From the NCBI GenBank assembly GCA_018110905.1, contig JAGBAZ010000001.1, positions 1 to 32,531 on the forward strand: a stretch of DNA of 32,531 nucleotides. The letters are read 5' to 3'. The position numbers were made by a program, and so were the translations under genes. Of the stretch, positions 1 through 8,213 are shown piece after piece (positions within the stretch are counted from its first letter, which is position 1; every line of letters starts with the position of its first letter). The notes beneath the pieces are model-generated. The model had not been told where the DNA came from. It saw nothing but the letters and a program-made list of their open reading frames with translations, and did not search any database. Source of the DNA: Oscillospiraceae bacterium. Its GTDB lineage: Bacteria; Bacillota; Clostridia; Oscillospirales; Ruminococcaceae.

Positions 1-129
1 GCAATGAACGGCCAGACCGGAAAGCTTATCGGCGATTTGCCGGTGGATAAAGGCAAATTCTGGGGACTTTTCGCGGCGATAGCGGCACCCCTTGCGATAA
101 TATCCAGTATCATCTGGATTCTTTTGTGA
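1..129 (+). CDS. C-terminal fragment of a small membrane-anchored protein (5' end outside window)
   Basis: The first frame is open from base 1 to a TGA at 127-129 and encodes 42 residues. They begin AMNGQTGKLIGDLPVDKGKF and end in one hydrophobic segment (about residues 22-42, FAAIAAPLAIISSIIWILL). The phrase MNGQTGKLIGDLPVD resembles the end of the zinc-ribbon/TFIIB-type membrane proteins often found just before TPM-domain genes in Clostridia. The zinc-ribbon part would lie outside the window, so that name is from recall. The stop is 12 bases before the next start, consistent with one operon. The fragment probably ends in the membrane. Confidence 0.6.
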   Translation, partial: AMNGQTGKLIGDLPVDKGKFWGLFAAIAAPLAIISSIIWILL

Positions 130-141
130 GAGGGGGCGGAT

Positions 142-936
142 ATGATGATTAAAAAGGTGCTATCCATCGTTTTTGCAATCGTTCTTGTTTTCGGATTGAG
201 TGTCTGCGCCTGTGCTGAAGAACAGAGATTTGTATTTGATGATGCTGGCGTTCTTACATATCACGAAATCGCAGAGTTTGAGGGTAGAGCTAACATACTT
301 TATCAGACATGGGGATGCGAGGTATATATAATCACCTATGAATCTCTTATGGAGTATGAAGCCTGGGAACTCAACGAACTTCTTTATGCCGAACTAAAGG
401 AATATTACGGAGCAGGTGAGGATGTTGTTATGCTTACCCTTGCCATGGAAGAAAGACAGTATGATATTCTGGCACATGGCTACGGAAACACCGCTTTCAC
501 CGATTATGGAAAAGACGTAATGGCGGAAAGATTTCTCGATGACTTCGGAAGCGACGATTGGTATGGCGGATTTTCCGATTATCTTGATACCTGTGAAGAA
601 TTTCTGAAAATGGCCGCCTACGGAGAACCTTTTGACGTTGGTTCGGAAGGGGATTCATTCGGCGCAAATCTTTTCGGAGTTCTTATTGCAACCATAGTTT
701 CCTGTGTAATAGCGCTTGTGGTCTGCTTTATCTTCAAAGCGCAGATGAAAACCGCAAGACTTGCGACCGAAGCGCACGATTATCAGAAAGAGCTTAATCT
801 CACCAATCATTATGACAGATTCAGCCACAGAGATATCAGAAGAGTCTATAATCCTCCGCAGGATAATGACAACAACAGCGGCGGCGGTACTACTATAAAT
901 GCCGGAGGTTTCTCTCATAAATCCGGTGGATTTTAA
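142..936 (+). CDS. TPM-domain membrane protein
   Basis: This encodes 264 residues. An N-terminal signal or anchor (about residues 4-24) is followed by an extracytoplasmic domain that opens with FVFDDAGVLTYHEI, the usual start of a TPM_phosphatase fold. A second membrane helix lies near residues 174-198, then a charged cytoplasmic tail ending in Gly/Ser-rich GGGTTINAGGFSHKSGGF, a type of tail common in this family. Some TPM proteins have phosphatase activity and others act in membrane-protein quality control; nothing here decides which. The start follows AGGGGGCGG at 131-139; ATG at 142 and 145 are both possible. It is probably translated with the upstream gene and ends at the hairpin at 948-975. 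Confidence 0.75.
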   Translation: MMIKKVLSIVFAIVLVFGLSVCACAEEQRFVFDDAGVLTYHEIAEFEGRANILYQTWGCEVYIITYESLMEYEAWELNELLYAELKEYYGAGEDVVMLTLAMEERQYDILAHGYGNTAFTDYGKDVMAERFLDDFGSDDWYGGFSDYLDTCEEFLKMAAYGEPFDVGSEGDSFGANLFGVLIATIVSCVIALVVCFIFKAQMKTARLATEAHDYQKELNLTNHYDRFSHRDIRRVYNPPQDNDNNSGGGTTINAGGFSHKSGGF

Positions 937-947
937 TAATTAAAATG

Positions 948-975
948 AAAAAAGCAGCCTTTTGGCTGCTTTTTT
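948..975. terminator. Bidirectional rho-independent terminator
   Basis: AAAAAAGCAGCC and GGCTGCTTTTTT form a 12-bp stem around a TTTT loop. The A and T tracts let it work on both strands, serving the TPM gene (plus) and the nitroreductase gene (minus), whose TAA lies in the T run. Confidence 0.85.
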
Positions 976-1483
976 ATTTGATATAATGAACTTTTTTCTC
1001 ACTGAATTGGTCCCTTGCTTCCGGTTCTTCGGAAGGATGACCAATGTAGATGATATTGAGAGGAATTAATTTTTCGGGAAGCAAAAGAGCTTCGCGCACT
1101 TTCTTTTCTGCGGTTTTCATAGGATGAATTCCGCACCATACAGAACCAAGTCCAAGATCCGTTGCACAAAGAAGAATATTTTCCGTTGCGGCGCTGCAAT
1201 CCTGAATCCAGAAAGGAGAAAGTTGGGAAGGGAGCGCTTTTGATAAATTTCCGCAGACAACGATTGCAAGCGGTGCTTCAATTTTTGAATATCTTGCGGC
1301 CTTACGGAGCTTTTCGAGAATTTCCGGTTTTGTTACTACAAAAAATTCCCAGGGAGTTTTGTTGCAGGCGGAAGGTCCGCTCATGGCGGCATGGAGAAGT
1401 TCCAAAACATTTTCTTCGGAAACCGGTTCGGCGGTAAATTTTCTTACGCTTCTTCTTTTGAGCAATGCTTCACTTAGTTCCAT
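974..1483 (-). CDS. Nitroreductase-family oxidoreductase
   Basis: From the ATG at 1483 this encodes 169 residues. It begins MELSEALLKRRSVRKF, the FMN-binding RRSxRxF signature, then has SGPSACNKTPWEFFVV, the usual second flavin-contacting block. A DLGLGSVWCGIHP segment and a C-terminal GHP segment also fit small NAD(P)H:FMN nitroreductases. The open frame continues 37 codons upstream, but those residues lie inside the preceding radical SAM gene and do not fit the family, so the later start is preferred. The start lies 14 bases past the stop of the radical SAM gene (1497-1499), implying translational coupling. Substrate is unknown. The gene ends in a shared terminator. Confidence 0.85.
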   Translation of the reverse strand: MELSEALLKRRSVRKFTAEPVSEENVLELLHAAMSGPSACNKTPWEFFVVTKPEILEKLRKAARYSKIEAPLAIVVCGNLSKALPSQLSPFWIQDCSAATENILLCATDLGLGSVWCGIHPMKTAEKKVREALLLPEKLIPLNIIYIGHPSEEPEARDQFSEKKVHYIK

Positions 1484-1496
1484 TTTATCAACTCTT

Positions 1497-3176
1497 TCAG
1501 TAATAAACTTTTTTGAGCACGAATTTTCCGGTAACCGGATTTTTGTTTTCATAATCTGCAAAAACAGCCGCTTTTTCGCTTTCCAAAAGTGCAAAACCTC
1601 GTTTGATTCCGGGTTTGCGGCGGTTTTCCTCTTCGGATTCTATTGCAAGACGGATCTTTTTGATTTCCGGATTTTTCACTTTGAGCACTTCCGGAAGTTT
1701 TCCGGAAGAATTCGAGCACAGCCTGTCGCAGACCATTTTATCTTTGAGCACAGATGCACTTATTCCATCGAGCTTTGAAAGATATTCAAAAGCCATTTCG
1801 GTGTAATCATCAAGCGAAACAAGCGGTTTTGAATGTTCTGCCGCATAAACTCCGAAATCTTTGAAAAACTTGAAAGGCGAAAGCCCGGTTTTTTCAAGAA
1901 TATATTCAACCGTTCCGATAAATCTTCCGCTGTTGCAAAGGCGCTCAAGCGCATCTTCAACTTTATGAAGAAGAGAAAGGTCTTCCTCGCTTGTCCATTG
2001 GGTGGAAATAACTTCGTAAGGGGGCTCTTTTGAAAATTTGCAAGGATATTTTTCTGCGTTTTCGCGCATTTGAGCACCGTGAAGAAGCTTTAAAAAACCG
2101 AGCTGGAGCATATTTGAGTGCAGGTTATACCCTATATCAAAACTGTGCTCAAAACTTTCCAAATCTTCAAAAGGAAGCCCGGCAATAAGGTCAATATGGA
2201 TATGTAAATTACCCGGAGCAAGCAGTTTTTTGATATTTTTGATAAGTTTTTCAGTATTTGTTTTGCGGTTTATATAGGCAAGGGTTTTTTCATTGAAACT
2301 CTGCATTCCGATTTCAAGCTGAATGGAACCTTTAGGTGCGGAATTTAGGATTTCTATGGATTCTTCGTCAAGAATATCGCCGGCAATTTCAAAATGGAAG
2401 CAGACGTTTTCGGGGATTCCTTTTCCGTGCTCATTTATGACAAATTTCCAAAGTTCTTTCGCCCTTGCCCTGTTTGCGTTAAAGGTTCTGTCAACAAGTT
2501 TAACGGTTTGAGTTCCGCTTTTTGCAAGAAGAAGCATTTCCTTTTTCGCTCTTTCAATATCAAAAAAGCGCACTCCTCCGCATCTTCCGGAAAGGCAGAA
2601 AGCGCAGGAATATGGACATCCGCGGCTTGTTTCAAGATAGGCGATTCTTCCGTGAAGATTTTCAAAATATTCATCGCAATAAGGGGAAGGCGGTTCGCCT
2701 TCGGCAATAAACGGTTCATTTATAACAATTTCTTTTCCGTTTCTGTAACAAAGTCCCGGAACTCGGAAGTTTGTTTCAGAATTAAGCAAATCGCAAAGGC
2801 GGGCAAAAGGATATTCGCCTTCGCCGGAAATCAGATAATCACACCAGGAAAATTCTTCAAGAACCTCTTTTGGGTTATAGGAAACTTCCGGACCGCCGAG
2901 AACGATCAAAGAATCCGGAAGGGATTTTTTAAGCATTTCTCCAAGCGTTTTTACATGGCTTATGTTCCAGATATAACAGGAAAGACCAATTATGTCCGGT
3001 TTTTCAAAAACAATTCTTTCAAAAACTTTCTCAATAGGTTCATTGATGGTTCCTTCAACAACCTTGCAGGAGTAATTTCCGGAAGAATAATTTTTTATTC
3101 CGGCAGCAAGACACCATGGAGAAAGCGGTGAATGTACATATTTTGATGAAAGGGAACAGAGAACAATTTTGTTGAT
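1497..3176 (-). CDS. B12-binding radical SAM protein with C-terminal DUF4080-like region; start codon uncertain
   Basis: The frame is open from a TGA at 3203-3201. Read from 3176 it gives about 559 residues: an N-terminal B12-binding-like domain (start NKIVLCSLSSKYVHSPLSPW, later PDSLIVLGGPEVSYNPKEV and ISGEGEYPFARL), then a radical SAM core with TSRGCPYSCAFC (CxxxCxxC for the 4Fe-4S cluster), and a C-terminal region typical of DUF4080 proteins. The first ATG in frame is at 2936 and would remove about 80 residues, half the B12 domain. Upstream there is no in-frame ATG, GTG or TTG; ATC (3176), ATA (3191) and ATT (3167) are possible, with AGAAGG at 3195-3200. A TATAAT on the minus strand (3252-3247) could be its -10 box. 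The reaction is unknown. It is coupled to the nitroreductase gene. Confidence 0.75.
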   Translation of the reverse strand: MNKIVLCSLSSKYVHSPLSPWCLAAGIKNYSSGNYSCKVVEGTINEPIEKVFERIVFEKPDIIGLSCYIWNISHVKTLGEMLKKSLPDSLIVLGGPEVSYNPKEVLEEFSWCDYLISGEGEYPFARLCDLLNSETNFRVPGLCYRNGKEIVINEPFIAEGEPPSPYCDEYFENLHGRIAYLETSRGCPYSCAFCLSGRCGGVRFFDIERAKKEMLLLAKSGTQTVKLVDRTFNANRARAKELWKFVINEHGKGIPENVCFHFEIAGDILDEESIEILNSAPKGSIQLEIGMQSFNEKTLAYINRKTNTEKLIKNIKKLLAPGNLHIHIDLIAGLPFEDLESFEHSFDIGYNLHSNMLQLGFLKLLHGAQMRENAEKYPCKFSKEPPYEVISTQWTSEEDLSLLHKVEDALERLCNSGRFIGTVEYILEKTGLSPFKFFKDFGVYAAEHSKPLVSLDDYTEMAFEYLSKLDGISASVLKDKMVCDRLCSNSSGKLPEVLKVKNPEIKKIRLAIESEEENRRKPGIKRGFALLESEKAAVFADYENKNPVTGKFVLKKVYY

Positions 3177-3211
3177 TTTATCCGTATTTATGCCCTTCTT
3201 TCAAATAATAC

Positions 3212-3239
3212 TTGAAAATACAGCAGATTGTGCTAAAAT
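3212..3239 (+). promoter_or_regulatory. SigA-type promoter with extended -10, for the phosphopantetheinyl transferase operon
   Basis: TTGAAA (3212-3217), a 16-base spacer, then TGC-TAAAAT (-10 at 3234-3239) form a good promoter. Transcription would start near 3246, leaving a leader of about 65 bases before the TTG start at 3312. It lies back to back with the radical SAM promoter region. Confidence 0.6.
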
Positions 3240-3311
3240 AAATTGGATTATAAGATTATTTATAATTATAACAGATTACAAAATTATAGTAAAGAACGGA
3301 AGGTGTTCGTT

Positions 3312-3929
3312 TTGATTCATATTTATTATTGCGATATGAAAAAATTTGAACATCTTTTTGAAGAATGTGTTTCGCTTCTGCCGGAAAAAAGAAGGCAAAA
3401 AGCAGAGAGGATCATTAATAAAAATGAAGCTCTTCTTTCTGCAACAGCCGGGCTTATGATGAAAGAGGTACTTAATATTACGGAAGATTGCATGCTTTCC
3501 TATGGTGAACACGGAAAACCTTTTCTTGAGCAGGGACCATTTTTCAGCGTTTCCCACAGCAGGCAATTTTCTCTTCTTGCGGTTTCGGAAAATGAAATCG
3601 GAATCGATATAGAAATGCATCAAAGCCCAAGCGAAAGGTTGATTGAACGCTGTTTTACCGAAGAAGAACAGGCTTTTGCAAAGTTGTGCACTGAAAATTT
3701 CCTAAGGATATGGACGGCGAAAGAAGCAGTGCTCAAACTTCTCGGAACGGGTTTTTCATATTCACCGAAGAAGTTTTCCGTTCTTCCGCTTGATGATCCG
3801 CATGAAATAAACGGAAGGAAAATCAGCTTTTTTTGCGGAAAAATAAGCGAAGCACCTTTTACCGTTGCTTTTTGCAAAAACGAAGATTTTGAAATTACGG
3901 AATTCCTTCCGGAAGACCTTATATATTGA
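3312..3929 (+). CDS. 4'-phosphopantetheinyl transferase, Sfp type (TTG start)
   Basis: This encodes 205 residues from TTG at 3312. It transfers phosphopantetheine from CoA to a serine of carrier proteins. Hallmarks are FFSVSHS (about residues 77-83), GIDIE at 97-101 with the Mg2+-binding acidic pair, and WTAKEA at 134-139. The start is chosen because GGAAGG at 3298-3303 sits 8 bases before the TTG, and because IHIYYCDM is a typical N-terminus for the family; an ATG at 3243 would add 23 residues of AT-rich leader and lies at the expected transcription start. No NRPS or PKS gene is in the window, so the target may be the fatty-acid acyl carrier protein or something elsewhere. It is the first gene of a plus-strand run. 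Confidence 0.87.
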   Translation: MIHIYYCDMKKFEHLFEECVSLLPEKRRQKAERIINKNEALLSATAGLMMKEVLNITEDCMLSYGEHGKPFLEQGPFFSVSHSRQFSLLAVSENEIGIDIEMHQSPSERLIERCFTEEEQAFAKLCTENFLRIWTAKEAVLKLLGTGFSYSPKKFSVLPLDDPHEINGRKISFFCGKISEAPFTVAFCKNEDFEITEFLPEDLIY

Positions 3930-3938
3930 GAGGATTTT

Positions 3939-5165
3939 ATGAAAACAGAAAGAAGCTTTCCAAAAGCAATTATAACAAAAAAAGGTGAAAACTGGGTTGC
4001 CGGCGGTCACCCCTGGATATATGATGCGGAGGTGATTTCCGTTGAAGGCGAATTTGAAAACGGTTCGCTTGTTGATGCAGTTTCCGAGAAGGGAAAATAT
4101 ATCGGAACCGGTTTTATAAGTATTGAAAGTAAAATAAGAATCCGCCTTGTTTCGAAAAATGCTAATGATAAATTCGACCGCGATTTTTGGAAAAGAAGAG
4201 TGAAATATTCATGGGATTACCGCAAAACCGTAATGGGAGAAGAGATCGGCTGCTGCCGTCTTGTTTTCGGCGAAGCGGACCAGTTTCCGGGTTTAACGGT
4301 TGATAAATTCGGCGATGTCCTTGTTACCCAGTGCCTTTCGGTTGGAATGGAAAAAATAAAAAATATTGTTTTTCCCCTTCTTTATGAGGTACTTTCTGAG
4401 GACGGACAGGCTGTCCGGGGGATTTACGAACGCAACGACGTTGCTATTCGTAAGCTGGAAGGAATGGAAGAAAACAAAGGTTGGTTCGATCTTCCCGGAG
4501 TCCCCGTTCCGGATTCCACGGAAACCGAGATTATTGAAAACGGAATAAAATACAGCGTTGATTTTGAAAACGGACAGAAAACCGGTTTTTTCCTTGACCA
4601 GAAATATAACCGCCTTGCGGTTTCCAAAATTGCAAAAGGGAAAAGGGTTCTGGATTGTTTTACTCATACCGGTTCTTTTGCTCTTAATGCGGCAAAAGGC
4701 GGAGCAAGCCATGTTTGCGCTGTGGATATATCCGAATCTGCAATAGAAATGGCAAAACGCAATGCAGAACAGAACGGCCTTACAGATGTAATGGAGTTCA
4801 GGGTTGCAGACGTTTTTGATTTGCTCACAAACCTTGATAACAAAAACGAAAAGTTTGATTTTATAATTCTTGACCCGCCTGCATTCACAAAGTCCAGAAA
4901 GACCGTTGACAGCGCTTTTAAAGGTTATAAGGACATTAACTTCAGAGCGATGAAACTTCTTCCAAGGGGTGGATATTTTGCTACTGCTTCCTGTTCGCAT
5001 TTTATGCCGGACGAGCTTTTTGTAAAAATGCTCCATTCCGCCGCAAAAGATGCGGGGGTTGAACTTCGCCAGATCGAGGCAAGACAGCAGTCTCCCGATC
5101 ATCCGATTCTTTGGAACGTTCCGGAAACAGATTATCTTAAATTCTATATTTTCCAGGTCATCTGA
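3939..5165 (+). CDS. Class I rRNA large-subunit methyltransferase, RlmI type (23S rRNA m5C)
   Basis: This encodes 408 residues. The N-terminal PUA domain (AIITKKGENWVAGGHPWIYD, about residues 9-28) leads into a conserved middle segment (FGEADQFPGLTVDKFGD) and a SAM-dependent methyltransferase domain. NGQKTGFFLDQ, the SAM motif DCFTHTGSFALNAAKGGA, the acidic post-motif AVDIS, LDPPAF and ASCSH are all present. The family methylates C1962 of E. coli 23S rRNA; the exact site here is inferred. The start follows GAGAGGA and lies 9 bases after the phosphopantetheinyl transferase stop, so the two are co-transcribed. Confidence 0.9.
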   Translation: MKTERSFPKAIITKKGENWVAGGHPWIYDAEVISVEGEFENGSLVDAVSEKGKYIGTGFISIESKIRIRLVSKNANDKFDRDFWKRRVKYSWDYRKTVMGEEIGCCRLVFGEADQFPGLTVDKFGDVLVTQCLSVGMEKIKNIVFPLLYEVLSEDGQAVRGIYERNDVAIRKLEGMEENKGWFDLPGVPVPDSTETEIIENGIKYSVDFENGQKTGFFLDQKYNRLAVSKIAKGKRVLDCFTHTGSFALNAAKGGASHVCAVDISESAIEMAKRNAEQNGLTDVMEFRVADVFDLLTNLDNKNEKFDFIILDPPAFTKSRKTVDSAFKGYKDINFRAMKLLPRGGYFATASCSHFMPDELFVKMLHSAAKDAGVELRQIEARQQSPDHPILWNVPETDYLKFYIFQVI

Positions 5166-5183
5166 CCGTTAAGGAGATCAATT

Positions 5184-6047
5184 ATGGATATGACGAAACC
5201 CGCAGTAAAAATCGTAAAAGAATATGTATTGCTTACCCTTGCATCGGTTTTGATGATCATAAGCACATGGCTCTTTAAATATCCCAACAACTTTACCTTC
5301 GGCGGAATAACCGGTCTTTCAATCGTTTTAAGCCGGATTTTTGAAGTTCCCGCAAGTACCCTTAACCTTGTTATGAACGCGGTTCTTCTTGTAATCGGCG
5401 TTGTTGTTCTCGGAAAGGGTTTTGCCGGAAAAACGTTTTACGTAACAATTCTTTCAACCGTTGGTCTTTCCGCTCTTGATAAAATCTATCCTATAACAAC
5501 TCCGCTTACCGATGAACCGGTTATCGAACTTCTTTTCGCTGTTGCAATTCCCGCAGTGGCTTCCGCAATTCTGTTCAACATGGACGCATCCAGCGGCGGA
5601 ACGGATATTGTAGCGATGCTTCTTAAAAAATATACGACCATGGAAATCGGAACGGCAATTTTTGCGGTCGATATTATCATAACCCTCAGCGCGTTTGTAG
5701 CTTTCGATTTTGCGACGGGTCTTTATTCGGTAACCGGTCTTATGGCAAAAACCCTTATTATGGACGGAGCCATAGAAAATATGAACCTTTGCAAATATTT
5801 TACCATCATAACAACAAATCCGAAGCCGATATGCGATTTTATTCATCACGAACTCCACAGAAGCGCAACTATCTATAAGGCGGAGGGAGCTTATTCCCAC
5901 ACCGAAAAAAACATCGTTCTTGTTGTTCTTAAAAGAAGCCAGGCGGTTCGTCTTCGCCGCTTTATAAAAGATGTTGAACCAACGGCATTTATGATGATTA
6001 CCAACAGTTCCGAAATTATCGGTAAAGGCTTCCGCGGATTCAACTGA
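5184..6047 (+). CDS. YitT-family membrane protein with C-terminal DUF2179 domain
   Basis: This encodes 287 residues: about five to six membrane helices with the family phrases NNFTFGGITGLSIVLS and LFNMDASSGGTDIVAMLLKK, then a soluble C-terminal domain (about residues 205-287: TIITTNPKPICDFIHHELH and FMMITNSSEIIGKGF) matching DUF2179. The length is normal for the full-length form. Function is not established. AAGGAG at 5170-5175 precedes the ATG. It is 18 bases after the methyltransferase gene and 13 before a shorter paralogue. Confidence 0.87.
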   Translation: MDMTKPAVKIVKEYVLLTLASVLMIISTWLFKYPNNFTFGGITGLSIVLSRIFEVPASTLNLVMNAVLLVIGVVVLGKGFAGKTFYVTILSTVGLSALDKIYPITTPLTDEPVIELLFAVAIPAVASAILFNMDASSGGTDIVAMLLKKYTTMEIGTAIFAVDIIITLSAFVAFDFATGLYSVTGLMAKTLIMDGAIENMNLCKYFTIITTNPKPICDFIHHELHRSATIYKAEGAYSHTEKNIVLVVLKRSQAVRLRRFIKDVEPTAFMMITNSSEIIGKGFRGFN

Positions 6048-6060
6048 AAGGAAAAAACGT

Positions 6061-6684
6061 TTGAAAAAATTTATAAAAAGATATTTTTATTTTGTATATA
6101 TCCTGATAGGTGCTTTTATTCTTGCTTTCGGAATGTATAACATTCATTCAAGAACAATTATAACCGAAGGCGGAATCTGGGGAATAGAACTTCTTCTTAA
6201 CCATTGGTTCGGACTTTCTCCGGCGGTAACGGCACCTTTTCTTGACGGAACATGCTACTTTCTTGGAGTTGTTTTCCTGGGAAAAGAATTTATCATAAAA
6301 TCCTTTGTGGGAACTTTGGGATATTCTGCTTTTTATGCGGTTCTGGAACAGTTCCCGCCGCTTTTGCCGGATTTGAACTCGTTCCCTTTGGCTGCGGCGA
6401 TAATCGGCGCGATTTTTGTCGGAATTGGAGCAGGAATCGTTGTTCGCCAAGGGGGCGCCTGCGCAGGTGACGATGCTCTTGCTCTTGCAATATCCAAAAA
6501 ACTGAAATGCAAAATTTCAACGGCATATCTTTCAACTGATATGACCGTTCTTTTGCTCTCTCTGAGCTATATTCCGTTTGTACAGATCGCATATTCGCTT
6601 GTAACCGTTCTTCTTTCCGGCTGGATTATCGAAAAGGTTCAGAATTTTAAGAAAAAAGAACCTGTTGGTGCGGTTTTGTCATAA
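6061..6684 (+). CDS. YitT-family membrane protein, short form without DUF2179 (TTG start)
   Basis: This encodes 207 residues from TTG at 6061, preceded by AAAGGA (6047-6052). It has the same layout as the neighbour: GMYNIHSRTIITEGGIWGIELLLNHW matches the NNFTFGGITGLSIVL region in position, and RQGGACAGDDALALAISKK matches its SSGGTDIVAMLLKK segment. The protein ends after the last helix with a short basic tail, so the DUF2179 domain is absent. A gene duplication followed by loss of the domain, or separate acquisition of a short paralogue, would both explain it. The two products may associate in the membrane; that is inference from the pairing alone. Confidence 0.82.
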   Translation: MKKFIKRYFYFVYILIGAFILAFGMYNIHSRTIITEGGIWGIELLLNHWFGLSPAVTAPFLDGTCYFLGVVFLGKEFIIKSFVGTLGYSAFYAVLEQFPPLLPDLNSFPLAAAIIGAIFVGIGAGIVVRQGGACAGDDALALAISKKLKCKISTAYLSTDMTVLLLSLSYIPFVQIAYSLVTVLLSGWIIEKVQNFKKKEPVGAVLS

Positions 6685-6690
6685 GAAATG

Positions 6691-6699
6691 TGGTACAAT
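6691..6699 (+). promoter_or_regulatory. Extended -10 promoter candidate for the WYL regulator gene
   Basis: TGG-TACAAT (-10 at 6694-6699) lies 31 bases before the ATG at 6730. No good -35 is seen at the usual spacing, as expected for an extended -10 promoter or a weak one. Confidence 0.4.
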
Positions 6700-6729
6700 A
6701 AGTTCATAAAGAAAGGCGGTGCCTGAAAA

Positions 6730-7722
6730 ATGGAAGGAAAAACAAAGGAAAAACTTCTTTATATTCTTGAAAGACTTAGAAAAACAGATGAGCAGCACCC
6801 GGTTAATACGAACGAGCTTATTGCATATCTTGCCGAAAAAGGTGTGACTGCGGAAAGAAAATCCGTTGCAAGAGATGTTGCCGCCCTTCGGGACGCAGGC
6901 TATTCAATAATTCTCTGCGATGAATATAAGCGCGGTTATTATATGACCGACCAGCTTTTTGAGGATTATGAACTCAAGATAATTGCGGATGCGGTTTCCG
7001 GCGCAAAATTTATTACCTATGAAGATTCTTCTTCAATCGTGGATAAGCTTTGCGAACTTGCAAGCCCCACCGGCGAGGAAATTATAAAAAACCACACCTT
7101 CATCGATGAAAAAATTAAATCAAAAAACAAAAAAGTCCGCTATAATATTGATAAAGTAATAAACGCCATAAAAAACGGAAAACGCATAACTTTCCAATAT
7201 TTTGAATTTGCCGCCGACGGAAAAATGCAGCTTAAGCGCGATGGACATATTTATGAAATTTCGCCGTATTATCTCTGCTGGGATAATGACAGCTATTTTC
7301 TCATAGGAAACAGCAAAAGCCACGACCACCTTATCCATTTCCACGTTGAAATGATGACGAACGTTGAGGTAACGAAAATTCCGATAAGACCGGAAAGTGA
7401 AATTGAAGAACTTCGCGGAAGCTTTTCAATTGGAGAATATCTCCGCAGAAGCGTTAATATGTACGGCGGCGAAAGCATTAAAATTACCCTTGAATGCAGC
7501 GATAAAATCGCAAAAAACGTCCGCGAGGAATTTGGCGAGGATATTATTACAAAGCCGATCGGAGAAAACAGGTTTGTTACAGATGTTAGGGCGGCCGAAG
7601 GCGAAGGGCTTATCCGCTGGATAATGCAGTTTTCTGCTGAAGATATTAAGGTAATTTCACCGGAAAGCATCTGTGAAACCATCAGAAACAGGGCAAAGGA
7701 ACTTTATAAAATTTATGAATAA
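6730..7722 (+). CDS. WYL-domain transcriptional regulator (HTH_11 + WYL)
   Basis: This encodes 330 residues. The N-terminal winged helix is seen in KTKEKLLYILERLRKT, NTNELIAYLAEKGVTAERKS and SVARDVAALRDAGYSI (to about residue 60). A WYL domain follows: ISPYYLCWDNDSYFLIGN carries the WYL-like core, and the protein ends with the WCX-like segment ECSDKIAKNVREEFG to ISPESICETIRNRAKEL. WYL regulators bind ligands such as nucleotides or oligonucleotides and are common near defence or stress genes, but most have unknown signals. The SD AAAGGCGG (6712-6719) supports the start. It could regulate the upstream YitT genes or the facing mazF gene; nothing in the sequence settles this. Confidence 0.87.
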   Translation: MEGKTKEKLLYILERLRKTDEQHPVNTNELIAYLAEKGVTAERKSVARDVAALRDAGYSIILCDEYKRGYYMTDQLFEDYELKIIADAVSGAKFITYEDSSSIVDKLCELASPTGEEIIKNHTFIDEKIKSKNKKVRYNIDKVINAIKNGKRITFQYFEFAADGKMQLKRDGHIYEISPYYLCWDNDSYFLIGNSKSHDHLIHFHVEMMTNVEVTKIPIRPESEIEELRGSFSIGEYLRRSVNMYGGESIKITLECSDKIAKNVREEFGEDIITKPIGENRFVTDVRAAEGEGLIRWIMQFSAEDIKVISPESICETIRNRAKELYKIYE

Positions 7723-7752
7723 AAAACGGAAGGGAAATCCCTTCCGTTTTTT
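7721..7752. terminator. Bidirectional terminator between the WYL regulator and mazF genes
   Basis: A6 and CGGAAGGG at 7721-7734 pair with CCCTTCCG and T6 at 7739-7752 around an AAAT loop: a perfect 14-bp stem, symmetric, serving both converging genes. Confidence 0.9.
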
Positions 7753-8107
7753 AAATTGCCGTATTGCCAAGCCCGAAACTTATGGAAAGGGCTTCATCGA
7801 TTTTATTCATTGCACCGTCATCAAGATGTCCCATATGCTCTTTAAGGCGCTGTTTGTCGATGGTACGAATCTGTTCAAGAAGAACGATGGAATCTTTTGC
7901 AAGTCCGCAGTTTTGTGAAGAAACAGAAATATGGGTTGGAAGTTTTGTTTTATCTTTCTGGCTTGTAATTGCGGCGGCAATTACTGTCGGGCTGAATTTA
8001 TTTCCAATATCATTCTGAACAATAAGTACCGGACGGATACCGCCCTGTTCCGAACCGACCACCGGGCTCAGGTCGGCATAATAAATATCTCCTCGTTTAA
8101 CGGTCAT
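7751..8107 (-). CDS. mazF: MazF/PemK-family endoribonuclease toxin (NdoA type), without adjacent antitoxin
   Basis: This encodes 118 residues, the usual length for B. subtilis NdoA-like proteins. It begins MTVKRGDIYYADLSPVVGSE and carries GGIRPVLIVQNDIGN (the catalytic Arg) and AAAITSQ (the catalytic Thr region). MazF enzymes cut mRNA at short sequence motifs. The SD GGAG lies before the ATG. The upstream gene on the same strand is missing: the next gene is miaB, divergent, and the 160-base gap has no antitoxin-sized reading frame. In many Bacillota the toxin follows alr and a ribbon-helix-helix antitoxin gene. Here the antitoxin must be elsewhere, lost, or not needed. It ends in the shared terminator. 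Confidence 0.88.
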   Translation of the reverse strand: MTVKRGDIYYADLSPVVGSEQGGIRPVLIVQNDIGNKFSPTVIAAAITSQKDKTKLPTHISVSSQNCGLAKDSIVLLEQIRTIDKQRLKEHMGHLDDGAMNKIDEALSISFGLGNTAI

Positions 8108-8213
8108 TTTTTATCACTCCGTAGTTTTGTTGCGAAGATATTATTGCCGCGAAAACGCTTTGTTAAACATATTCGCCTTCTATACTATTGATAAATTTTC
8201 GTCTTCGTGATAA

